A stretch of 64,000 bases of DNA from Neoceratodus forsteri (lineage: Eukaryota; Chordata; Ceratodontiformes; Ceratodontidae), in assembly GCA_016271365.2 (NCBI GenBank), contig CM028131.1, positions 173,728,501 to 173,792,500 on the forward strand, read 5' to 3'. The translations under genes and the position numbers were made by a program. Positions 46,567-58,145 of this stretch are shown piece after piece. The number at the start of each line of letters is the position of its first letter. The first letter of the stretch is position 1. Below the pieces are notes generated by a model. That model saw nothing but the letters and a program-made list of their open reading frames with translations, ran no database searches and was not told the origin of the DNA.

Positions 46567-46700
46567 AGAATAGCACAGTGTCATGCTGGGGACCCTATGT
46601 ATGGAAAAATGATTGTCTCAATCCACAATGCCCACAGATCTGTCTACAGCAAGCTCATTCACAGCTCATTACTCTAACTACTAGGCTATACTGCCAGCCT
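46567..46700 (-). mobile_element. Possible tRNA-headed SINE fragment
   Basis: On the minus strand from about 46698: GGCAGTATAGCCTAGTAGTT then AGAGTAATGAGC, resembling an A box (TRGCNNAGTNG). About 45 bases on, GGATTGAGACA is a degenerate B box. Body sequence toward 46567 is unrecognised. Spacing is acceptable for a tRNA-derived head but both boxes are imperfect. Confidence 0.35.
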
Positions 46701-46765
46701 CAGTCCCTGTCCTTTATTAGATTTGGCCACCAAAACTGCACACAGTACTCCAAGTAAGGACAACA
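46701..46765 (-). pseudogene. Tiny CR1-like RT scrap
   Basis: The minus strand reads YLEYCVQFWWPNLIKDRD, matching HLEYCIQFWRPHLHKDIDRI in CR1-C. The match is about 18 codons and ends where the SINE-like segment begins, so the SINE may have inserted in an otherwise lost CR1 copy. Confidence 0.45.
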
Positions 46766-47159
46766 AACAGAGGCACAAATGCAGAAACAAGGAATAAGAA
46801 AATATGAATTAGGAAGGCTGCATTGCTTCCCTTCCTTCTTTAAATGGTAAAGCAACCATTCCTTCTTCCCACCTTCTTTGTCCTTTCCTTATCAAATGGG
46901 AAAATGGCTTCAGAAACCAACTCTCTCACATGAGAAAAAATTAGAGATACACCAAACTACATTTCTATAATTTATCACTTCTGCAACAATAATGATATCT
47001 TAATTATAATGCAAAATTGGCAGGTATTTTTTTTCATATTCTAATCACTAGGGGATATGCATATCATATATCTTTCTAAAACACTGTCTGAACCGTTCTT
47101 TAGATGTACCCCCTTCATTTCCCCATACATCCCACCAATTACTCACAGTTTCATACTTC
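46766..47159. other. No recognisable feature
   Basis: A+T-rich sequence without coding or repeat signature. Confidence 0.4.
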
Positions 47160-47880
47160 CGGTGGCAAACAAATTTTAAATAAATTCACTCAGAATGTTA
47201 ATTCCTCTGGATGTTCTCGGCTGGCAAAATTCATCTTTATCTGATTCACAATGTTCCTGACTTCTAAAGGGTCTCCATAGATGTGATCATGTCTCAAATA
47301 GGTGACTTAATTTTGCAGAATAATACAGAGAGAGTAATACACCAGTTCACATAGTGTAGATCTGATCTGGTCACGGGTCACAAAACTGAGGTTCAGGAAA
47401 ATGGAGATCTGAAGTCCCTCTGTTGCAGTTATCAGCCCAAATCCCCATGAGGCTTCCAGTACACAAACTCCATAATGCGCCCCCCCACACACACATACAA
47501 TCAGCAATGTTCTGGGAGTGTTCAAGCCAAGTCTCTTTCTGGTAGTAACTCAATAGGCCCTGGGCAATAAAGGGGCTGGCTCCAGTTTTAAATTCTGACC
47601 CAGCCATTCACTGCCAAACTTTGAGGGGGATCAATGCCTTCCTCAGATCCAGGCAGCCCCATGATCCTCAAATTTGCCACCCTGTTTGTGTTCTACAAAA
47701 GAAGAACTTTATTTTTCTCTTACCAAACCAGCTGATTTAGTTCCTGCTCATACAGTCGCTCCGGAGTCCACTTTCTCCTCTGTTAGGGATGCAGCTGACT
47801 TGGATCCACAGGTAGCAAGTCAGGTGGGAAAATCTGACACCCAATCTGGTACAGAGATGACTTGTCCAGAGCTTTGACTG
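47160..47880 (-). pseudogene. Probable L1 ORF1 relic
   Basis: On the minus strand, NRVANLRIMGLPGSEEGID (about 47700) resembles the ORF1p RRM entry SRRNNIRIxGLPEGxEG, and GLQISIFLNLSFVTRDQIRS (about 47400) resembles the C-terminal block GxxIxIFxDLSxxTxxKR. The distance between them fits ORF1p, although frames change and a stop separates the pieces. A short heptad-like segment may precede (47.8 kb). No associated ORF2 was found on the minus strand. Confidence 0.45.
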
Positions 47881-49090
47881 CAGAACTTAAAAACAATCTC
47901 TGGCTCTCCTTCCACTTTAGCTGCAGCTTGAACTACTGTCCACGCTTTCCTCCATTTGAAGATGCTAGCTTCAGGTTTCCCATTATTAAGACAGTCAAAG
48001 AATTACACTCAGAACACTTCACTTAAGTAAATAAACCAACAGAGATTACATTTTTTTTTAAGTTTTGAAAAACATTTCCGTGATTTTGGCTGAAGAAAGG
48101 GCAATCCAAGAAGGAGCTAGCAGGATGCACATCCTACTCCAGTGGCTACAGACTTTGCCCTTCTCCCATTTTTAATGTTAAACATCACATTTTATCCCCA
48201 CTATCCTTTTTTGTATTTGCTTATTTTACCTTCTACTCTTGTTTTCCTCTACACAACCTTATTTGTACTCTTGTTCTGGCACCTACAACACTAACCCCTT
48301 TTTCCTTTTGTTTACAAGTCTACAGAGCCTCCACAATCTATCAGATAAGTATTATGTATCTTGTGTTCCACATTGTACTGTCTGTCTTATCTTTTCCAAA
48401 GAACTATGAATACTTTTTGACTCCTTTCTTTCTTTTTATTTTATAGGAACCCTGCCTATTTCCCCTGAGATGGTTACACTCTGCTCATCCCAAACCAGGT
48501 GAGCAACACCTGTAATTAAAGGTTGCCTGACATTAATAATCACAAATGGGGTTTTCAACCACTAACAAATAAAAATGCAACACTTATGGAAAACTTTGCA
48601 GCATGGCACCAACTGCATGGTGCTGTTCCATGCACAGTACCACCAGTACATAGTGTTTTGGTAGTTGTCTCACCTGCACAACCCTTACATAGTTTTATAG
48701 GATTTTTTTCTCCATGGACAGAGTCCTTCAGTCTCTATGGGCCTGGTAGAAATCACAAAGCACTATCCATCACTACCTTCCCCAATATCAGTCTTCTCCC
48801 TTGGCTCACTCCGTGGCAGAGGTCTCCATGGGGGGGGCACCTGTCAATCTTAATCAGGTTGATTGTCCAATGGTGGTCTGCAGAAGGTGGGGCACACCTA
48901 TACTGACCATCTGACATACTAATGGATGCTGGGCTTTCTCTCCCCTGTAGGTTTCCTCCATCTTCCAGGGGGTGCTTGCACATCCATGTATTGACAAATG
49001 CAAGCATAATGTACATCTGAAGAAGAGAAAGCTTCCTGGCACTTCACGAAGGTCACTGTTGTGCAAGAGCACAGTACTGACCCATCCAAG
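47881..49090. other. No recognisable feature
   Basis: Pyrimidine-rich and mixed sequence. Open frames at 48523-48906 and 48753-49110 lie on opposite strands and lack motifs. Confidence 0.4.
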
Positions 49091-49094
49091 CTGA

Positions 49095-49232
49095 GGTGCA
49101 CTGCTGCCACCAGCTATTTCAACCCTGGCCTCCTGCCCATGATGCTAGTAACCCAAGGCAACCTCACAACCTGGTTCCCTGCATAGCAGTACAAAGCATT
49201 ACCACTGAGCCATTGGGGCAGTCCTCAGCCTT
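49095..49232 (-). mobile_element. tRNA-headed SINE fragment next to the minisatellite
   Basis: The minus strand reads CCCCAATGGCTCAGTGGTAA then TGC (A box, about 49216-49196) and, after 25 bases, CCAGGTTGTGAGGTTGCC (B box region, 49173-49157). This is the layout of a tRNA-derived head. The sequence downstream on the minus strand is not recognised, so the family is unknown. It differs from the SINE at 40.5 kb and has no visible L2-type tail. Confidence 0.5.
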
Positions 49233-49287
49233 TACTAGTTGTGCCACTTGGGGGCCATCAGAATTGTCAATTTTCAGGATTATGTAT

Positions 49288-51893
49288 TTTCCTCAGGGTC
49301 CAGTGGCCCCTTTCCAACCATTTATCTCCAGCAATCCCTGGTGGTCCAGTGTCGTCTTTCCCAGCCATTTAGCTGCAGTAATTACTGAAGCTACATGGTT
49401 AGAGAGGATGGAAACCTTTCCAACCATGTAACTCCAGTAATCCCTGTTCTCATGTGGTTCCTTTCCAAATCATGGAATTCCAGTAATCCCTGGGGTCCAT
49501 TGGTCAGGCTTACAATCATGTATCTCCAGTAACCCATGGTGTACAGTGGCCCATCTCTAAACAAGTAATCCCTTTTGTTCATTGGCCTCTCTTCCAACCA
49601 TGAAGCTCTGGTAATTCCTGGTATTCACTGGTCCGTTTCCCAACCACAAAGTTCTATTAATCTCTGGTGTTCAATAGTCTATCTCTCAACAACAAAGCTC
49701 CAGTAATCCAAGGTGTCCCATTTCCCCTCTACCAACCATGAAGCTCCAGTGATCCCTGGTTTTCAGTGGTCCCTCTCTCAACCACAAACCTCAAATAGTC
49801 CCTGACATTCAGGGGTCCGTCTCCCAATGATTAGCTGCAGTAATCCCTGGTGTTCAGTAGCCCCTCTCCCAAACACACAGATGCAGTAATCCCTGGTATT
49901 CAGTGGTTTCTCTCCCAACCAAAAAGATCCAGAAATCCTGGATGTCAAGTGGCTCCTCTTCCAACCACTAAACTCTAGTAATCCCTGATATTCAGTGATC
50001 CTTCTCGCAATCATGCACCTCCAGTAATCCCTGGTGACAAGTAGACATTTTTCCAACTATGTAGCTGCAGTAATTCCTAGTCTTCATTGTTCCCCTCTCC
50101 CAACCACATAGCTCCAGTAATCCCTAGTGTACAACTGAACCATTTCCCAACCATGAAGATCCTGTAATCCCTGTTGTTCAGTGTTCCCTCTCCCAACAAT
50201 GTAGCTCAAGTAATTACTGGTGTCCAGTGGCCTCTCACCCAACCATGAAGCTCCAGCAGTCCCCAGTGCCCAGTGGCCCCCTTTGCTATCAATGTAGCTA
50301 CAGTAATCTCTGGTGTGCAGCAGTGACTCCTCTCTCAACCATATAGTTCCAGGAATCCCTCATGTTCAGTGGTCCCTCTCCCAACCCTGTAGCTACTGTA
50401 ATCCCTGGTGTCCAACTGCTCTTCTCCTAACCATGTAGATTAAGAAATCCCTGGTGTCCTGTGACCCCTTTCCTGACCATGTAGCTCCAGTAATCCCTGG
50501 TGTCCAGTAGTCTCTTTCCAAACCATGCAGTTCTAGTAGTCTCTTATGTCCAGTGGCCTCTCTCCCAACTATGTGGTTCTAGCAATCCCTTTGTGTCCAG
50601 TGGTACCTCTCTCAGCCATGTAGCTCCAGTAATCACAGGTGTTCAGTGGCAACTCCCACCCATGTATCTCCAGTAATCACTGGTGTTCATTGGCCGATCC
50701 CCAACCATGTATCTCTTGTAATCACTGGTGCCCAGTGGTCCCTCTCCCAACCATATAGTTCCAGTAGCTCCCTGTTTCCTGTGGTCCCTCTCTAACCATA
50801 TAGCTCCAGTAATCCCTGGCATACAGTGGTCCCTCTCCCAAACATGTATCTCAAATAATCCCTTGTGTCCAGTAGCCCCTCTCCCAACCTTGTAGTTTTA
50901 ACAATCTCTGGTGCCTAGTGGCCCCTCTTCTAAACATTTAGCTCCAATAAGCCCTCATGTCCAGTGGGCTCTTCCCAACCATGTAGCTCCAGTAATCACT
51001 TTGTCCAGTGGCCCCACTAACAACCATGTAGTTCCAGTAATCCCTGTTGTTCAGTGGTCCCTCTCTCATCCACATAGTTTTAGTAATCACTTGTGTCCAG
51101 CAGTCCCTCTCACAACTATGTAGTTCCAGTAAACTTTGGTGTCTAATTGTCCCCTCTCCCTACCATTTAGCTCCAGTAATCCTTATGTCCAGTGGACACT
51201 CTTCCAACCATGCACTGTAGCTCCAGTAATCCCTTTTACCCCATAGCTCCACTCCCAACCATGTAGTTCCAGTAATTCCTTGTGTACAGTGGCCCCTCTC
51301 CCAACATGTAGTTCTACTAATCTCTTGTGTTCAGTGGTCCCTCTCCCAACCATGTAGTTCTAGTAATTTCTTGTGTTCAGTGGTCCTCTTCCAACCGCAT
51401 AGTTCCAGTAAACCCTTGTGTCCAGTGGCCCCTCTCCCAACCATTTAACTCTAGTAATCACTTGTGTCCAGTGGCTCCTCTCCCAACAATGTAATTCTAG
51501 TAATCTATTGTGTTCAGTGGCCTTTCTTAAACCATGTAGTGTTAGTAATTACTTGTGTTCAGTAGCCCCTCTCCCAATACGTAGTTCTAGTAATCTCTTT
51601 TGTTCAGTTGCCCTCTCCCAATGAGTGCTTCCAGTAATCCCTTGTGTCAAGTGGCCCCAATCCCAGACATTTAGCTCTAGTAATATTTTTTTGTCCACTG
51701 GTCCCTCTCCCGAACATTTAGCTACAGTAATCCCTGGTGTCCTGAGACCCCTTTCCCAACCATTTAGTTCTAGTAATCACTTGTGTGCAGTGGCCCCCTC
51801 TCCAAACCATGTATCTCCAGTAATCCCTGGTGTCCATTGGCCTCTTTCTGAATCATATAGCTCCAGTAATCCCTGGTGTTCAGTGGAACCCTT
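49288..51893. repeat. Large minisatellite, unit about 46 bp, roughly 55 copies
   Basis: A unit containing CCATGTAGCTCCAGTAATCC, then CTGGTGTCCAGTGG and CCCCTCTCCCAA, recurs head to tail across about 2.6 kb. Individual units diverge noticeably (ATGTAGTTCTAG, ATTTAGCTCTAG, TGTTCAGTGG variants), with small indels. Each unit contains CCAG..CTGG and CTGG-TGT-CCAG dyads. Open frames on both strands here (for example 50084-50338 minus, 51625-52005 plus) are translations of the repeat: 46 is not a multiple of three, so frames rotate. I do not treat them as genes. Confidence 0.95.
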
Positions 51894-53400
51894 TACTTTC
51901 TCTGTGACCCTGTGCCATCATTTGCAGAACTGGACTCTAGTTGATCGTCATCCTTTCACTATAAGGCATATCATTACAACACTCCCTGCAACCAACCTCT
52001 ATTAGTTCTGTAGAAAAAGTGTGTCTAAAACATCTGAGACTGGCAGAGTTATAGTTGCCATGCTTTATATAAGGCCCTGTAGGCCATTTACATGGTGACC
52101 CCCCCCCCTTTATAGTTGCAGTGTAACGTGTGTGACTGTGTAGGGTAGACTTGCATCCCAGTTTGTGCATACAACCATTTCTGTGTGTGCTTATGTATTC
52201 TGGTGATCAGAGAGCAGAACTGTGGGAGAACCTTGGAACCCAGGTTTGAATCCAACAACTGTACCACTAGAGGTAAATGTCCATGTCTGAAATCCCACAC
52301 CTTAGTGTGGGGCAGCCTCTGATTATCATTAAGTGCAAAAGTATAATTTGACCTTATGTAGATGTGTAGCTAAGTTATTTTATCTGATAGACCCTGCTGT
52401 CCCTCATTAATGACATTTTAGTATAGGTTTCATTCAGCATGCATCCCAGAATCCCCAGGATTGACATCACTTACTGGGATCAGCCACAGGACAGTAAATA
52501 TACCCCCATCATTCTCTAATCTATTATATTTTATTTAAAAACCAGGATAAAAACATTGAGAAATTGGTTCATTTACAGTAAAGGAAGTACCAGAATTCAG
52601 GTTGCCTGCACTTATCAGTGAAAAAAACACTTTTTGTCTGAGTTTATCTATAGGACAATTCATCAACTCCAGTAAAATATTGGATGAACTCCATTCTACA
52701 CCAAATATTGTGTTCTCATTTTTATATTCCACTTAACAAATGCTGCATCTGGATTACATTTCGTAGCTCATCACTACTTCATAAGACCCATCTAAAGTGC
52801 TGTATTACCAGTACTGTATATACATTTAGCTGTGATCTCTGATATACTGTATATCAGCTTTAAATCAAATTCAGAAAAACCTCTCATGATATGTTCCCTT
52901 ACAAGGCTGGAGTGCCCCATCCCTCTGTTCATATCATGGCTTTGTTTTCCATTTTCAGTATCTTGCGGAAAACTCTTTGTACCCAGCTGGCTCCCACAGG
53001 AAAATATATGTTAAGTGGAGTAATAAAAATGGAAGGATGTTATTTGGTGTGGAAAGGAGTTCATCCAATACTTTCTTGAGTTTATTTACAATCATGCCCT
53101 GGTGCAGAGTCAATTATATAATTAATGGCTTCCTCTTTTTTCCATAAGGAAACCGTGGCATAATTTGCTGTTATAAAGGAGCGTTTATAACGGCAAACAC
53201 GTGCACGGTTTCCCCCTCTCCATCTGCGCCTGCTCAAACTCTGCTTGCTTTTTACTTCCAACACGCAAACCCAACCTGAAAAGAACGCCACGGACACTTG
53301 GCAGTAAGTAAAATAAAATTTAAATTAATTGTACCACATTGCTACCGGATCGATCCTCCCTTACAATACTGTCTAAAAAAATGTTTTAAATAAGAGAAAG
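51894..53400. other. No gene recognised
   Basis: Contains a C9 run near 52100 and CAGGTTTGAATCC at about 52239, which matches a Pol III B box but has no convincing A box upstream. A word CCCCAGGATTGACAT (52455) is identical to part of the 413-558 hairpin's right arm. Nothing coding seen. Confidence 0.4.
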
Positions 53401-53443
53401 CTGACTGGATTCGGACTGCGGCGGCAGTGGCACAGCAGCCTTT

Positions 53444-53611
53444 TTTTATTTTATATAATTGCTGAGGCAAAAAAGAGAAAGCCAACAATTATATAAAATA
53501 AAATATGGGTCAGGGTGTGTGTAAACGAGAATTTACACACACCTTTGGGGTTTGATGCTTCACATAAACCACTTGGGTGTGTGTAAATTCTCGTTACACA
53601 CCCAGACCCAT
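53444..53611. repeat. Nested hairpin (foldback) repeat
   Basis: TTTTATTTTATATAATTG at 53444-53461 is the exact complement of CAATTATATAAAATAAAA at 53486-53503. Directly adjacent, ATGGGTCAGGGTGTGTGTAA (53505 on) pairs with the segment ending TACACACCCAGACCCAT (53611). Within that larger stem each arm contains its own hairpin: GTGTGTAAA-CGAGAA-TTTACACAC on the left and GTGTGTAAATTCTCGTTACACAC on the right, so several alternative cruciforms are possible. Loop text GGGGTTTGATGCTTCACA is vaguely like the 413-558 loop. No coding capacity. Confidence 0.85.
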
Positions 53612-53904
53612 ACTTTATCCTATATATAGCGTACAACTATAAATACACACTTTACACAAAAAAAATAGGTTAACCATATAAAAAAAAGGTGTCAGTATTA
53701 TATTTTTAAACACTAGTATTTCTTTCTAAGGGTATTTGCATAAAACCTAGATTTAATCAGGTTTGCATGCAATTTTTCAGAATTTTCCCTTAAAAATCCA
53801 GGCACTTAGTACTGTTTCACTAGTGACTCGTGGGATTACTAGTTCTAAGAAATTGGAGGAACAAGGTATGCTTAGTCTCATTAGGGCATCAGGATTGGCA
53901 ACCA
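53612..53904. other. No recognisable feature
   Basis: A+T-rich spacer between the foldback repeat and CR1-C. Confidence 0.4.
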
Positions 53905-56730
53905 GCAATATAAAAACATATAAACATAGACTTTGACGGCAGATAAGGACCGCTTGGCCCATCTAGTCTGTCCATTTCCCTACCTAGAGGATAGGCCGCA
54001 GATCCTAGTTAACCAACAATCTATTTCTTCCTACCCCCAAAAGAATTGCCTTATGTCTGTCCCATGCATTCTTGAATTCTCCCACAGTTTTAGACCCCAC
54101 AACCTCCTCAGGAAGGCTGTTCCATGCATCCACTACCCTCTCTGTGAAAAAATACTTCCTGACACTGCCCCTGAACCACCTCCCCTCTATCTTTAACTTG
54201 TGTCCCCTTGTTCTTGCATGTCTCTTTTTCTGAAAGATGTTACCCTCTTGGACTTCGCTGATTCCACTGAGGTACTTAAAAGTTTCTATCATGTCCATCC
54301 CCTCTCCCTTCTTTCCTCAAGGGTATACAAATTAAGCTCCTTAAGTCTCTCATTGTACGGCTTCTCTTGCAGACCCTGCACCATTTTAGTTGCCCTCCTC
54401 TGGACTGCCTCTATCCTGTCTATGTCCTTGTGGAGATGGGGTCTCCAGAACTGGATGCAGTACTCCAGATGGGGTCTCACCAACTGTCTGTACAGCGGGA
54501 TAACAACTTCCTGTTTTCTGCTGGTGATGCCACTCCCTATGCATCCCAGTATACCCCCAGCCCTCCCTACTGCCTTCTCACATTGCTTGCTAACCTTAAG
54601 GTCATCTGATATGATTAGCCCCAGGTCCCCTTCCTTTTTTGTTGTTGTGACTACCCCCCCCACTGTGTATTCTTCCCCTGGGTTCTTGTTTCCCAGGTAC
54701 ATTATTTTGCACTTCTTTGCATTGAATCCAAGCTGCCATACTTCTGACCATTCCTCCAACCTTGCCAAGTCCCTTTTCATCCTTTCCACGCCTCCTTGTG
54801 TATCAACCCTGTTGCAGATCTTTATGTCATCTGCAAAGATGCATACTTTTCCTTCCAGTCTCTCTGCAATGTCACTTATAAAGACATTAAAAAGGACTGG
54901 ACCCAGGACTGGACCCAAGACTGAACCCTGCGGTACCCCACTAGTAACCCCTCTTTCTTCAGAGTGGACTCCCTTTACAATTACCTTCTGTGTCCTGTTG
55001 TCCAGCCAATGTTTTACCCAGACTACCACCCTGGGACCCACTCCCAGGCTGGTTAATTTGATTATTAATCTTTGTGTGGGACTGTGTCAAATGCCTTGCT
55101 AAAGTCTAGGTAGGCCATGTCCACAGCCCCTCCCTGGTCTACTACTTTGGTCACCCAGTCAAAGAAATCTATTAGATTTGTCTGACATGACCTTCCCGCT
55201 GTGAACCCATGCTGCCTTGGGTCCTGTACCCCACTGGCCTCTAGGTACTCAACAATTCTTTCCTTCAGAAGTGACTCCATCACTTTCCCTACCACAGAGG
55301 TCAAACTGACAGGTCTGTAGTTTCCTGCCTCTGTCTTGGTCCCACTATTGTGAAGAGGAATCATATCTGCCTTCCTCCAGTCCTCGGATACCACACCATC
55401 CTCACATGATTAATTAAAAAGACTAGCCAGCGGTTTCACTAGATCCCCCATTAATTATTTTAGAATTCTGGGGTGAATTCCATCAGTCCCCATTGCTTCG
55501 TCCACCTTCAGTTTTAGGAGTTCTTGCAGAACCCTTTCTTCTGTGAAAGGACTGGGATCGACCCCCCTATCAAGAGTGCTTCTGTTAATTGGATTAGGCA
55601 CTTCCCCCTCCTCTTTTGTGAATACTGAGCAGAAATATTTGTTCAGTATCCCTGCTTTTTCACTGTCCCCCTCTGCCCACCCGCCGTTCATTCTATTCAG
55701 CCTCACTATCCCTCCCTTTGTCTTTCTACACTCGCTGATGTACCTATAAAAGGTTTTATCCCCCTTCTTAACCGAGTTGACTATCTTTTCCTCAGTATGG
55801 GCCTTTGCTATTCTGACTTCCCTCCCTGCTTTCTTCTGCCTTAACTGGTACAGCTCTCTGTCCTGCTCTTTCTGTGTTTCCTTATACTTCCGGAATGCTA
55901 TCTTTTTCTCCCTGACTTTCCCAGCCACCTCTTTTGAGAACCATAGTGGCTTTTTCTTTCATTTTGATTTGTTTATTTGCTTCACACAAAGGCTTGTTGC
56001 CTCTGTGATGGCAGTTTTGATGATTCCCCATTGTTGCTCCACCCCTCCTTCTAGCCTATTTGCTAGTGCTTTTCTGAGGCACTCTCCCATCTTGCCAAAG
56101 TCAGCCCTCCTGAAGTCCAGTACCCTCACATTTGTATGGCTTGCCTCTGTAGCTGAGTTTAACATGAACCACACTGTTTGATAGTCACTTTGTTCCCAGA
56201 TGGCAACCCACTTCTAGATCTGAGATCCTCTCACTGCCCCCATTTGAGAGTATGAGGTCTAAGATTGCTCCCTCACGAGTGGGTTCTGAAACTAGCTGTC
56301 TGAGGTCTGCCACCTGTAGGGCATCGAGAATGGCCCTGCACTTGGATGTGGCTGCAGCAAATGTGCTCCAGTTAACATCTGGCATATTCAGGTCTCCCAT
56401 CAACAGTATCTCCCCTTTCTCTGCCATCCTAAGAATGCCTTCTATCATATCCTTGTCCATTCCTCCTGCTGACATGGGGGTCTGTACACAACCCTGTGCA
56501 GATTGTGGTGCCCCTTTACAGTCTCCAAGGTGACCCACAGTGCCTCCTCTCCTCCCTGTTTACTCTTTTGTTCAGTTGCTTTTATCCTTCCTTTACATAG
56601 ATAGCTACTCCTCCTCTCTTCTCCCCTGCCTGTCTCTCCTGCAGGTTATGTACCCTGGTATGTTACCATCCCAGTCATGGTTCTCTGTGTACCATGTTTC
56701 TGTGACTAGAGAAGTCCAGTCACTCAGCAG
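53905..56730 (-). mobile_element. CR1-C: CR1-like LINE, 5'-truncated in the endonuclease
   Basis: On the minus strand the EN starts about 56730 with SLVTETWYTENHDWDGNIPG, then GGVAIYVKEG, VVYRPPC, ILLMGDLNMPDVNW (56.4 kb) and LEVGCHLGTK at the SDH position. The linker reads GDKTFYRYISECRKTKGGIV, GILNKYFCSVFTKEEGE. RT: AMGTDGIHPRILK, ADMIPLHNSGTKTEAGNYRP, DPRQHGFTAGRSCQTNLIDF, AYLDFSKAFDTVPHKD (palm A), SGVPQGSVLGPVLGPVLFNV (carrying a short GPVL duplication), IFADDIKICNRV (intact motif C, 54826-54840). C-terminus: VQRRATKMVQGLQEKPYNER, YFFTERVVDAWNSLPEEVV. Frame breaks lie near 55.06, 55.42 and 56.2 kb. The 3' end includes TTTGACGGCAGATAAGGACC on the + strand. Confidence 0.9.
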
Positions 56731-57690
56731 TCCTTCCTCCTGGTGTCTTCTGCCAAGCTACTAGCAGAATCTTTCTAAGGCAGTCCTTAAATTTAGCTTC
56801 CTTCTAGCTATGCCATTCCCCCTACTTACTAGATCTTTCTACAAGTAATTTAAACTGCACAGCTATCAAGTTATTTCAATCACCTGAGATTTACACCTAA
56901 AAAACTATTCAGATAACCATTGCCTCTCAGACTTCACTAGGCAAACTTAACATTCTCCTAAATTCTTTCTGTTGCTTTGCCACTGCCTCTTCCCTGCTCA
57001 GCCACCAGTGTCTTTTTTATCATCCCCTATCCCTTTCTCCCCTAAACCACAGGCAAATGGTACACTGTTTTGTTGCTAAATTCTGGTTTGGTTCCCTACC
57101 CTCCTACCTCTCCTCTTGGCTCTCTCAAGCTGCCTCATCAACTTACTCCCTTCATCACAGAGACTCTTGCTCCCTCACTCTGTCTCCTGACAATCTGCTT
57201 TTTCCTTCCAATTCCCTTCTCTCTGAAACAAACTACCCTCTGACCTGTGCTCATGTTCCTCCCTCTCCTCACTCAAAAGGCTCCTAGGACAGCTTCCCTG
57301 TCCAGCCATGCTCCCAATGCCCCCAACCTTTACTGTCTTAATCAGGGGTTGCTCTGCTGGCCTGCTATTCTACATTTTTGCTACTGTAACTGTTTTTTGG
57401 GGGCTTGTATAGCTTAATCCCCAATTTTTAGTTAGTCCATTGTTGCTAGACTCTCAACTGTACTTTGTATTGTTGTAGTTGCTGTGTGGCTTTTATGTTT
57501 AAATTATTTTATTATGCAGGTAAAAAGCATACTTCATATGATGTTACTGACAATGCACAGCTCCTCCTCCAACTATTGAGGATGCTGGTCTCACAAATTC
57601 TGCATTACAATATATTGTACATTTCAGTATTGTCTGTTCTTAACCAAACTAATTATCAACCTGTAATTTACAGTATCTAATAAGTCCACC
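56731..57690. other. No recognisable feature between CR1-C and L1-C
   Basis: Pyrimidine-rich on the + strand. No endonuclease N-terminus or ORF1 could be read on the minus strand, so I place the CR1-C truncation at about 56730. Confidence 0.4.
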
Positions 57691-58145
57691 AAACTATATA
57701 CTTTACACCTTATATTACTTTCATACCTGTTTATCCTCCTTTTTGCCCCTGTGTTTATATTATATCTCTGTTTTGCTGTGAGAGTTAGACCAATAATATA
57801 CTCTGCCCTTCTTTCTTTTCCCTGCCCATTAATACCTATTTAGCCCTCTTCCTTGGATATCCTTGCAGAGTTGCCTTTTCCATGTTACACATACCTATGG
57901 GCCTCCCTAGAGATTCTATCTTCACTTCCAATCCTCTCCTTAACTCACAGGCAATGTTCCATCCCTCCACTGCAGGTTCTGGAAATCCATTTATATATCT
58001 TGGAATTCTGAAAGACAGCACACACAAACTTCACAATTTTATGCTATTCCCTGTTGTAATGCCATAGCTTCCCCCATCAGCAGAGTATTAATATACATTT
58101 CCCACTTATTCAGAAACAATTCCTCTTTCCCATATCTTTGATATG
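57691..58145 (-). other. Probable 3' region of L1-C
   Basis: Follows the last recognisable ORF2 C-terminal codons on the minus strand (VQPSLRQWKTLVINNLARSS). No polyadenylation tail could be placed with confidence. Confidence 0.35.

Noticed and set aside
49591..51123. Open frames on both strands within the minisatellite encoding repeated peptides
   Set aside because: They are translations of a roughly 46-bp tandem repeat whose frame rotates every unit; no start context, domain or codon bias supports a gene.
52230..52260. B-box-like CAGGTTTGAATCC, possible tRNA gene or SINE
   Set aside because: No A box at the right distance and no cloverleaf can be drawn.
54200..55102. 300-codon + strand open frame
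   Set aside because: It is the antisense shadow of the CR1-C reverse transcriptase, whose motifs are unambiguous on the minus strand.
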